DNA of 11,431 nt, from NCBI GenBank assembly GCA_020850785.1, contig JADZDZ010000042.1, positions 1 through 11,431 of the forward strand, in the 5' to 3' direction. The stretch comes from Candidatus Sumerlaeota bacterium (GTDB lineage: Bacteria > Sumerlaeota > Sumerlaeia > SLMS01). Below, one piece after another: positions 1 through 5,402 of the stretch. The notes under the pieces were generated by a model. That model was given only the letters and a program-made list of their open reading frames with translations. It was not told where the DNA came from and searched no databases. The stretch's first letter is position 1, and each line of letters opens with the position of its first letter. A program made the position numbers and the translations under genes.

Positions 1-548
1 CCAACGACGGTTCAAGCAAACTCAAACTCGTTAGTGCCGCAATCCTGCTGATCGGTGGGATAGGATTTGTTACCGTGCAGTATTTGGACAACAGTGCCGC
101 CGGCCTCGCGCCGCCCGCCCCCCGCGCGCACGGCGAGGTCCACACCGCCACGGCGCCCGGCGCCCCCTCTCCCGCCCATCGCTTTGGCCCCCCTTCGCCG
201 GAGGACCGCGCGAAGTTTCGCGCCGAGATGGAAAAGGAACTCAACCTTACGCCCGAACAGAAGGCGCAGTTGGACGCCATCCACAAAAAATACGAAGGGA
301 AGGAATCGGACTTTCGCGCGCGCATGAGCGAGGTGGAAAAAGTGCTCACGCCCGAACAGCGCGAAAAGGGGCGCGCCGCAATGATGGCCCGCATGAAGGC
401 CCACATGCAGGAACGCTTGAAAGTCCTCCCGCAGGACGAGCAGGCTGCCTTCATGAAGAAGTTGGAGGAACGCATGAAGAACGGTCCGCCACCCGGTTTC
501 GGCCACGGCGGCCACGGCGCTCCCCCCGAAGGACCACCGCCGCCATGA
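1..548 (+). CDS. Spy/CpxP-like membrane-anchored periplasmic protein, 5' partial
   Basis: The reading frame is already open at base 3, so the gene begins outside the window. A GTG at 75 would give a shorter product, but the codons before it (3-74) encode a hydrophobic stretch (about VSAAILLIGGIGFVTV) that looks like a membrane anchor or uncleaved signal. The real start is therefore upstream. The exported part has a Pro/Ala-rich linker, then a charged helical region with two LTPEQ motifs (near 250 and 346) like the LTxxQ motif of Spy/CpxP and metal-resistance proteins. It ends in a Pro/Gly/His-rich tail (GFGHGGHG then prolines). Family members bind unfolded proteins or metal at the outer face of the inner membrane. 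Its TGA stop overlaps the next ATG as ATGA. The Spy/CpxP-like assignment rests on motif and composition only. Confidence 0.72.
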   Translation, partial: NDGSSKLKLVSAAILLIGGIGFVTVQYLDNSAAGLAPPAPRAHGEVHTATAPGAPSPAHRFGPPSPEDRAKFRAEMEKELNLTPEQKAQLDAIHKKYEGKESDFRARMSEVEKVLTPEQREKGRAAMMARMKAHMQERLKVLPQDEQAAFMKKLEERMKNGPPPGFGHGGHGAPPEGPPPP

Positions 549-1099
549 ATCGCGAGAACCTCCACGCCTTCACGCTCATCGAACTGCTCGTAACCGTCGC
601 CGTCATCGCGATCCTTGCCGGCATCGCACTGCCAAATTTTCTTGAGGCGCAGACACGCAGCAAGGTCTCGCGCGCGAAGGCGGACCTGCGAACCGTCACC
701 ATCGCTCTCGAAGCCTACGCCACCGACAACAACAAGTATCCCTCCAGCACCCTCGTCCCGATGTTCGCGCGCCTCCTCCCGCTGACGACTCCCGTCGCGT
801 ACCTTTCCACCGTCCCGCTGGACGTGTTCAACACTGTCGATACGCACGCCGGTCCCTTTCGCAGCCACGGCAATTTCGCCTACGGGGCGCGCCCCATTGA
901 CCGCGAATCGCGCTTCGCCCTCACCAGCGACGGCCCGGACCGCCGCGCCGATCACTTTGACATCAGCCTCTACCCCGGCTATTCAGAATCGATCTGGGAA
1001 AATCCCGGATCGGGGTTCGACTATGCGCGTTACGACCCCACCAACGGCACCATCAGCCGCGGCGACATCTGGAGAGTGAGCGACCACAACTTCCAATGA
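545..1099 (+). CDS. Type II secretion/type IV pilin-like pseudopilin
   Basis: A 184-residue protein with a class III prepilin leader: a short basic start, then FTLIELL (residues 9-15) with the expected Glu at mature position +5. The hydrophobic helix runs to about residue 30 and is followed by the NFLEAQTRSK...ALEAYATDNNKYP pattern of GspG-like pseudopilins. Such proteins are processed by a prepilin peptidase and packed through the N-terminal helix into a pseudopilus in the inner membrane. Residue -1 to the predicted cleavage is Ala8, not the usual Gly. No secretion ATPase, platform protein or peptidase lies nearby, so the partner machine must be elsewhere. The ATG at 545 overlaps the previous stop. 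A possible Shine-Dalgarno sequence (AAGGA) lies about 11 bases upstream. The C-terminal half (residues 95-184) is not recognised. Confidence 0.88.
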   Translation: MNRENLHAFTLIELLVTVAVIAILAGIALPNFLEAQTRSKVSRAKADLRTVTIALEAYATDNNKYPSSTLVPMFARLLPLTTPVAYLSTVPLDVFNTVDTHAGPFRSHGNFAYGARPIDRESRFALTSDGPDRRADHFDISLYPGYSESIWENPGSGFDYARYDPTNGTISRGDIWRVSDHNFQ

Positions 1100-1761
1100 A
1101 CCTCTTCACCATCGCATCCAACCTCTTCGCCGGCGGAACCCGCTCCGCCGCGGCGGCCGCGCTCCCCCAGGGCATCGCGCTTCCCGCCGTCCCCACCGCA
1201 GCCAGTACCGCCATCCGCGACATGAGCGACGCGGAATTGATGAAGCTCACCGGCGGCGGAAACGAGGACGCCTTCCGCGAACTCGTCCTCCGCCACGAAC
1301 AATGGGCGCGCACCTTCGCCGGACGCATCCTTCGCGATTTCACGGAAGCCGAGGACGTCGTGCAGGAAGCCTTCCTCCGTGCCTGGGCAAACGCGCCGCG
1401 CTGGCAGCCCATCGCCTCCTTCCGCCAGTGGCTCCGCACCGTCCTCACGCGTGCCTGCATCGACAACATCCGCAAGAAGCGCCCCGAACCGGTGGCCGAG
1501 CTTCCCGAAGTCGAAGCGCGCGATGCCGACGCCTTCGCGCACGCCGCCAGCGAGGAGGAGCAGCGCATCCTCGCCGCGCTCATCGACGAGCTTCCCGAAC
1601 GCCAGCGCCTTTCCCTCATGCTCACCTACACAGAGGAACTCACCATGCGCGAAAGCGCCGAGGTGATGCAGATTTCCCCAAAGGCATTCGAATCCCTCCT
1701 TATTCGCGCACGCGCACAACTTCGCACACTGTGGCAGAAACGGCAGGTGGGCTCCCCATGA
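1096..1761 (+). CDS. ECF-family RNA polymerase sigma factor
   Basis: A 221-residue sigma-70 family protein of group 4 (ECF) layout. Region 2 spans about residues 54-128, including AEDVVQEAFLRAW (85-97), the core-binding and -10 recognition segment. A short acidic linker follows. Region 4 spans about 156-212, with LPERQRLSLML and the helix-turn-helix TMRESAEVMQISPKAFESLL that reads the -35 element. No region 3 or long C-terminal ECF extension is present. The start at 1096 is supported by the ATGA overlap with the pseudopilin gene. It adds 42 Ala/Pro-rich residues before the first conserved position. The in-frame ATG at 1222 (MSDAELMK) would give a more typical 179-residue ECF factor but has no clear ribosome site. 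The adjacent membrane protein and Spy-like gene suggest control by an envelope signal. Confidence 0.93.
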   Translation: MNLFTIASNLFAGGTRSAAAAALPQGIALPAVPTAASTAIRDMSDAELMKLTGGGNEDAFRELVLRHEQWARTFAGRILRDFTEAEDVVQEAFLRAWANAPRWQPIASFRQWLRTVLTRACIDNIRKKRPEPVAELPEVEARDADAFAHAASEEEQRILAALIDELPERQRLSLMLTYTEELTMRESAEVMQISPKAFESLLIRARAQLRTLWQKRQVGSP

Positions 1762-2114
1762 ACCACAACCACCACGACGACAACCTTCGCGCGGCGCTGC
1801 GGCACCTTCCGCAGGCACCCGCCAATTCCGAATTCGCAGGGCGTCTTGTGCGCATCGCCGCACTCACGCCCCAGCACGGCCGCGAACTCGTCATGGAAGC
1901 CCCGTCCTCGCCGCTCCGCTTCGCGTGGGCGCTCGTCGGGTTCACCGTCGGCATTGCGCTGATTTTCCTCTGCCTCATACCGCTGCAATCACGCTTTGGC
2001 AGCATGCAGTCGGAACACCTGACAGTCTCGTTCGTCTCCATGACGTTTGATCCCCTCGAAACCGCCGCCAAACAGATTTACGAAGTCACGCCAACGGACG
2101 GCACGCCACCATGA
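1758..2114 (+). CDS. Small single-span membrane protein, probable anti-sigma factor
   Basis: A 118-residue protein overlapping the sigma-factor gene by ATGA, with an AGGTGG-like ribosome site 7 bases before the start. Residues 1-50 are cytoplasmic by prediction, His-rich at the extreme N terminus, and contain LRAALRHLPQAPANSEFAGRLV. This LRxALRxLPxxxAxxxF pattern occurs in many small membrane anti-sigma-like proteins. One transmembrane helix covers about residues 55-77, and about 40 residues lie outside. The HxxxCxxC zinc motif of ZAS anti-sigma factors is absent. Position directly after the sigma gene and topology support an anti-sigma role, as for CnrY. There is no decisive domain, so function is inferred. 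The first Met is chosen because of the overlap. Confidence 0.68.
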   Translation: MNHNHHDDNLRAALRHLPQAPANSEFAGRLVRIAALTPQHGRELVMEAPSSPLRFAWALVGFTVGIALIFLCLIPLQSRFGSMQSEHLTVSFVSMTFDPLETAAKQIYEVTPTDGTPP

Positions 2115-2674
2115 AGCCCGCGACACGCCAAACAATCCTCTGGCTTTCGCTCGGCTTGAACGTGGCGTTTGTCCTCGCGCTCGCGGGCGTCGCCATCTTC
2201 CCGGAAGCCAGCGCCCGCATCATTGCCACCGACACCGCCCCCGCCGCGTCGCCCGATGCAAAGCCGCCGCACCACGGTGGCGACAGGGAACGCAGCGGCG
2301 ATCCGCTCAAGCGCGAATTCTATCGCATCGCCAAAGTCATCGAATTGGAACCCGCCCAGCGCGAACGCATCGAAGCAATGCTCGACGCCTGCAAGAAGGA
2401 GGGCCGGTCGCTCTACTCGCAGATGAAGGACGAGCGCGTGAAGGCCTTCAAATCCATCCTGAGCGATCCCGCCGACGACGCCAGCTTCGCAAAAATCATC
2501 GCCGACAGCCACGACATGCACGAGGCCATGGCCCTCGACATGCTCTCGCGCTTCCGCGCCATGGTGCGCGAGCTCACCGCCGAACAGCGCGCGAAACTGA
2601 TCGTGGAATTCGACAACTGGGATTCGAAGGACGGCCCCCCACCCCCCCCGGCGCACAGCTCACCGAAACAATAA
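2111..2674 (+). CDS. Membrane-anchored periplasmic metal-sensor/Spy-like protein (CnrX-like)
   Basis: A 187-residue protein with an N-terminal anchor helix (about residues 8-30), a low-complexity linker containing His54-His55, and a helical periplasmic domain (about 65-170). This domain matches the heavy-metal-resistance/LTxxQ type: LEPAQRERIEAML (79-91), a helical hairpin with SHDMHEAM (133-140), and ELTAEQRAKL (154-163). A Pro-rich tail ends at TAA. In CnrX-type systems such a protein senses metal in the periplasm and relieves the membrane anti-sigma factor. His134, His137 and nearby Met residues are possible ligands, but no one-to-one match to CnrX ligands is claimed. The gene is the last of the coupled set, overlapping the anti-sigma candidate by ATGA. 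It could instead be a general Spy-like chaperone. Confidence 0.75.
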   Translation: MKPATRQTILWLSLGLNVAFVLALAGVAIFPEASARIIATDTAPAASPDAKPPHHGGDRERSGDPLKREFYRIAKVIELEPAQRERIEAMLDACKKEGRSLYSQMKDERVKAFKSILSDPADDASFAKIIADSHDMHEAMALDMLSRFRAMVRELTAEQRAKLIVEFDNWDSKDGPPPPPAHSSPKQ

Positions 2675-2687
2675 AATCCGCGGCTCC

Positions 2688-2848
2688 TTTCGTGGCGTGG
2701 GCGTCTCGCCCACGCATTCCTTTCGGCCACGAGCGATGTCACGGAAGAAGCATTCTCATTATCGTATTCTCATCATTCCTGAAGGCTTCCTGCTCATCCA
2801 CACATGCGAGAGCGGGACGCCCTCGCCACCAAAAGAACACGTTCATTG
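2688..2848 (+). repeat. Paired-palindrome repeat element, copy 1
   Basis: An element of about 161 bp with inverted ends: 2691-2717 matches the reverse complement of 2804-2830 at 22 of 27 positions. Each end can fold on its own. The left end has a perfect 9-bp stem with a 3-base loop (2695-2703 with 2707-2715). The right end (2806-2826) has the same design with one mismatch. The last 53 bases (2796-2848) match the end of copy 2 at 52 positions. Two inverted palindromes with a spacer of about 90 bases are the layout of REPINs/BIMEs mobilised by RAYT transposases, and a small MITE would look similar. Outer limits are set by similarity to copy 2. No target duplication is seen. Confidence 0.85.
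2695..2715 (+). terminator. Hairpin 20 bases after the sigma operon, possible terminator
   Basis: The left palindrome of repeat copy 1 forms a perfect 9-bp GC-rich stem with a TCT loop, starting 20 bases after the TAA stop of the CnrX-like gene. It is followed by ATTCCTTTC rather than a true U-tract. Termination of the + strand operon here is plausible by position, but the T-run is weak. Confidence 0.3.
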
Positions 2849-2885
2849 TGAGAGGCGTTGATAGAAGTGGCTTCAATTGAACAAT

Positions 2886-3110
2886 GAGATGGACCAGATG
2901 AATGGGTGCTTTTCGTGGCATTGGCGTCTCGCCCTCGCACTTCTTTCGGCCACGAGCGGCCTACGGAAAGACACTTCTCATTATCACCTTCTCGTGATTT
3001 CCGAAGGCTCCACGTTGATCCACACATGCGAGGGCGGGACGCCCTCGCCACCAAAAGAACACGTTCATTGCAGACGAGAAACAACACCTCTCATCCATCT
3101 TGCCCATCTC
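2886..3110. repeat. Short inverted repeat bracketing repeat copy 2
   Basis: Bases 2886-2905 match the reverse complement of 3091-3110 at 16 of 20 positions. The arms enclose copy 2 of the palindromic element with about 5 and 20 bases of margin. They could be old ends of a larger unit, or members of a separate GATGGAC-type dispersed repeat. No coding or known binding motif is recognised. Confidence 0.45.
2911..3070 (+). repeat. Paired-palindrome repeat element, copy 2
   Basis: Second copy in the same orientation, 223 bases downstream of copy 1. Its ends 2914-2940 and 3026-3052 are inverted matches at 21 of 27 positions. The right hairpin (3028-3036 with 3040-3048) is a perfect 9-bp stem around a GGA loop, whereas the left stem has three mismatches. 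The interior shares blocks with copy 1 (TTTCGGCCACGAGCG, CTTCTCATTATC-like, GAAGGCT) but is more divergent than the right end. The asymmetric 18-base tail after the right hairpin is identical in both copies, so the unit is more than a simple palindrome. Confidence 0.85.
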
Positions 3111-3122
3111 TTGTATATACAA
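3111..3122. repeat. Perfect 12-bp palindrome TTGTATATACAA
   Basis: An AT-only-centred perfect palindrome lies 15 bases beyond the stop of the ABC ATPase gene, in otherwise GC-rich DNA. It could bind a dimeric regulator or simply be an AT-rich transcript end. No family is recognised and nothing in the neighbourhood says it is an operator. Confidence 0.35.
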
Positions 3123-3136
3123 AGTGAATTCGCGCC

Positions 3137-3901
3137 CTACTTGAGCGCGTCCGGCTCGCCTTCCGGCATCGGCGCCGTGACGCCATCCGCTGTCAGCTCA
3201 AGGAACAAGTCTTCAAGATTTCCTTCCCGCGACAGCGAACGACGCAGTTCATCCACCGTTCCCAGAAAGCGCAGCTTCCCCTTCGTGATAATTCCCAGCC
3301 GATCGCACAATTCCTCCGCGATGGCCAGCAAGTGCGTTGAAAGGAACACCGTTCCCCCGTCCGCGCAAAAGCGTCGCAACAGGTTCTTGAGCGTGCGCGC
3401 CGACTGCGGATCAAGACCCACCATCGGCTCATCCACCACCAGCACGCGGGGATTGTGCATGAACGCCGCGCTGAAGCACAGCTTCTGTCGCATGCCGAAG
3501 CTGTAGTTCTCAATCAGGTGATCCGCAGAACCCTTCAACTGGAACAGCGTGAAGTACTTCTCGATCGCCGCCTCCGTGTCCTGCTTGCTCACGCCGTAAA
3601 GGCTTCCAACGAAGTGCATGAAATCACGGCCGCTGAGTTTTTCATACAGGTAGGGAGTGTCCGGGATGTATCCGATGTTGCGCTTCGCCTCCATCGGCTC
3701 CGCCTGAATGTCGCGCCCGCAAATCACCGCGCGCCCCTTCGCCGGGCGCAGCAGTCCCGTGATGATCTTGATGGTCGTTGTTTTCCCCGCGCCGTTCGGC
3801 CCAAGGAAGCAGAAAAATTCCCCCGGCGGAATCGTCAGGTTCAGATCATCGAGCGCCAGAAATCCGTCGTAGTGCTTCGTGAGGTTCTCAAGCTCAAGCA
3901 T
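3137..3901 (-). CDS. ABC transporter ATP-binding protein, ABC-2 type
   Basis: A 254-residue nucleotide-binding subunit that hydrolyses ATP at the cytoplasmic face of a membrane transporter. Walker A is GPNGAGKT (34-41). The signature is the variant YSFGM (133-137), Walker B is RVLVVDEP (152-159) with catalytic Glu158, the D-loop is GLD (162-164), and the switch His is His190. The Q-loop position reads IPDTPYLY with Asp81 instead of Gln. This substitution is familiar from the EcsA/YhcH-like ABC-2 exporters. The C-terminal ~20 residues are unconserved and acidic. No permease gene is adjacent. The only neighbour is the single-span protein ending 2 bases upstream, so the membrane partner must be that protein or lie elsewhere. 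An AGGGAG 13 bases before the ATG is a distant ribosome site, which suggests coupled translation. Confidence 0.93.
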   Translation of the reverse strand: MLELENLTKHYDGFLALDDLNLTIPPGEFFCFLGPNGAGKTTTIKIITGLLRPAKGRAVICGRDIQAEPMEAKRNIGYIPDTPYLYEKLSGRDFMHFVGSLYGVSKQDTEAAIEKYFTLFQLKGSADHLIENYSFGMRQKLCFSAAFMHNPRVLVVDEPMVGLDPQSARTLKNLLRRFCADGGTVFLSTHLLAIAEELCDRLGIITKGKLRFLGTVDELRRSLSREGNLEDLFLELTADGVTAPMPEGEPDALK

Positions 3902-3903
3902 GA

Positions 3904-3913
3904 CTATTTTTTT
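3904..3913 (-). other. A7 slippery run at gene end, possible -1 frameshift site
   Basis: On the - strand the 331-aa gene ends GC-A-AAA-AAA-TAG. The seven A bases (3913-3907) sit in X-XXY-YYZ register directly before the 0-frame stop. The -1 frame after the run reads through ATA GTC into the ATG of the ABC ATPase gene without a stop. An AGGGAG lies one base upstream of the run. A slip would fuse the two proteins. Function is only inferred, since two Lys codons before a stop also arise by chance. Confidence 0.35.
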
Positions 3914-4899
3914 GCTCCCTGTGACAGCAATGAGGTGAGGGAAAAGCCCTGCAAAAGCTGCCCCTTGTTTTCGCCGCGCACATCCTCCGGAGCAATCGCC
4001 GCAGGCCGTGGTGTGTAGGCGAGATCAGGCCAGCGCGACCGCGCATCGCCGGAAGCGACGCGCTCCAGCACGAGCGTTGGCACCTTGGCCGCATCGTCGG
4101 CCTTCGCTCCCGTGGTGCCCGGCGCCAGCAGCGGAATCTCCCGCCGCAGGATATTCCCGTTCCCATCCACCGCCAGAAATATCCGGCTCGACTGGTAGCG
4201 GAGTTGCACCTTCTTCACCGTCTGAAGCTCGCCGCCCACGTTTTCCATTTCGTCGCGAAGGTACGTCACGATGACACTTGATGCGCTGTTGCCGAGGAAG
4301 GGATCGTAGACGTCGATCGCATAGTCCACATTCTGGTTCAGCATCTGGCCGCGCAGCACGGGAGTGATTGAATCAGACAAAGTCACGGGCCGCGCAAGGT
4401 GCTGCTCGAAGAATTGCTGCGAATCATCGCGCTTCACGCGGAAGCGCGCCGTGGTTCCCTCCACGATTCCCACCAGTTCAAACGCGCCGCGCGGCAATTC
4501 CTCCGAGTCCAGTTCCTCCGCGCTCATCACCCTGCCGGCGAAGCCCGCAAGCTGCACCCGAAGGCGAATCGCCTCCAGTTCCAGCCGCTTGTTCAGCCGC
4601 GACGATGAAATCAAACGCCCGCGAATCAGCCCGCCGTCCACCCGCAGGTTCGTCGTCATCACGTAGCCGGTCTTTGAATCATTCTCCTCGGCGGTGGAAT
4701 GCATCGCGCCAAGCCGCTGGTCGCCAATGCGAATCTCCATCCAATCATTCTGGTTGGACCAACTGTCCGCCAGCACCCGCCGATCCACCTCCACGCCGCG
4801 GCCACGCGTCAACGACGGCATCACATGATCACGGAACAGCAGAACCATCATCACGAGGAAGAAGATCGAAATGAGGAGGGATTGGATCGTGCGGTTCAT
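3904..4899 (-). CDS. Single-span membrane-anchored protein of unknown function
   Basis: A 331-residue protein not recognised with confidence. Residues about 6-22 form one hydrophobic helix after a short MNRTIQS start, giving an N-in anchor. The rest is a beta-rich-looking exported domain with alternating charged and hydrophobic residues: IRIGDQRLGAMHS near 57-69, and ITPVLRGQ...IDVYDPFLG near 178-204. The G-x-x-x-G-type opening recalls domains that precede transglutaminase-like modules in Planctomycetota-type proteins, but no catalytic Cys-His-Asp set is visible. The last third is Ala/Pro-rich. The gene ends 2 bases before the ABC ATPase gene and starts 74 bases after the receiver gene, with no strong ribosome site. 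A role as membrane or periplasmic partner of the ATPase is inferred from position only. Confidence 0.75.
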   Translation of the reverse strand: MNRTIQSLLISIFFLVMMVLLFRDHVMPSLTRGRGVEVDRRVLADSWSNQNDWMEIRIGDQRLGAMHSTAEENDSKTGYVMTTNLRVDGGLIRGRLISSSRLNKRLELEAIRLRVQLAGFAGRVMSAEELDSEELPRGAFELVGIVEGTTARFRVKRDDSQQFFEQHLARPVTLSDSITPVLRGQMLNQNVDYAIDVYDPFLGNSASSVIVTYLRDEMENVGGELQTVKKVQLRYQSSRIFLAVDGNGNILRREIPLLAPGTTGAKADDAAKVPTLVLERVASGDARSRWPDLAYTPRPAAIAPEDVRGENKGQLLQGFSLTSLLSQGAKK

Positions 4900-4973
4900 G
4901 TCAGGTTAGTGATCCAAGCGGCGCGCGGTTGGGTGAAAGCGAGCCTTCATTTTCCCGGTTCATCCGGCACGGG

Positions 4974-5402
4974 CTACTCCAAATATCGCGGCGTTGCCGA
5001 CTTCCCGTGCTTCTCCTGATGCTTCAGCAACACCCTGCGGATTTCCGTCACCAGTTCATCGCCCGTCACCGGCTTTTCGAGGAACAAATCCGCCTGCGTG
5101 CCGATGCGCCAGAACCCCGGCGGAAGGTCCGTTCCGCGCGTTGTGCCCGTGATGATGATGATCGGTGTGTCGCCCAGCTCCTCGTGATTGCGCATGCGGT
5201 TGGTAAGGTTCGCGCCATTTTCGCCGGGCATGTTCAGGTCCGTGATGACAAGGCGCGGGCGTTCGCTCTCAAACAGCTTCCACGCCTCCAGTCCATCGCG
5301 CGCAACCACGACGTCGAAAAATTCCCGCAGCGCCAGCCGGTAAAATTCCTGGATGCCCGGATCGTCATCCGCCACGAGTATCTTGATGCGCGCTTCGCTC
5401 AC
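4974..5402 (-). CDS. Stand-alone response regulator receiver domain (CheY-like)
   Basis: A 142-residue protein made of one receiver domain and no output domain. The acidic pocket is Asp12-Asp13-Asp14, the phospho-acceptor is Asp55 in LVITDLNMPG, the conserved Thr is Thr85 in IIIITG, and Lys110-Pro111 is in the final strand. All residues needed for phosphorylation by a histidine kinase are present. The C-terminal tail is about 20 charged residues. The start is GTG at 5402, which overlaps the TGA of the helicase gene as GTGA, so translation is probably coupled to it. No histidine kinase is in the window. The protein may act in phosphorelay or protein-protein signalling, and its target is unknown. 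Confidence 0.93.
   Translation of the reverse strand: MSEARIKILVADDDPGIQEFYRLALREFFDVVVARDGLEAWKLFESERPRLVITDLNMPGENGANLTNRMRNHEELGDTPIIIITGTTRGTDLPPGFWRIGTQADLFLEKPVTGDELVTEIRRVLLKHQEKHGKSATPRYLE

Larger units (their letters stand above)
2675..3136. other. Convergent intergenic region without genes
   Basis: These 462 bases separate the + strand sigma operon from the - strand ABC ATPase gene, which end toward each other. Open frames here have no recognisable protein similarity and run through repeats. They encode recurrent arginine/proline-rich peptides (ASRPR) typical of translated palindromic repeats. The stretch is filled by two copies of a ~160-bp hairpin-ended repeat, a shorter inverted repeat around the second copy, and a perfect 12-bp palindrome. 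No transposase or RAYT gene is visible in the window. Confidence 0.8.

Noticed and set aside
2831..2848. GAAC...GTTC in the repeat tail as a LexA-type box
   Set aside because: The half-sites are separated by 2 bases, not the 4 of the GAAC-N4-GTTC SOS box, and the sequence is part of a repeat between gene ends.
2688..3070. CRISPR array
   Set aside because: There are only two units, each ~160 bp with internal palindromes and similar interiors. There is no short repeat/unique spacer pattern and no cas gene.
2877..3506. Long + strand open frame across the repeat region and the end of the ABC gene
   Set aside because: It runs through the palindromic repeats and then antisense to the well-supported ABC ATPase gene, with no protein-family features.
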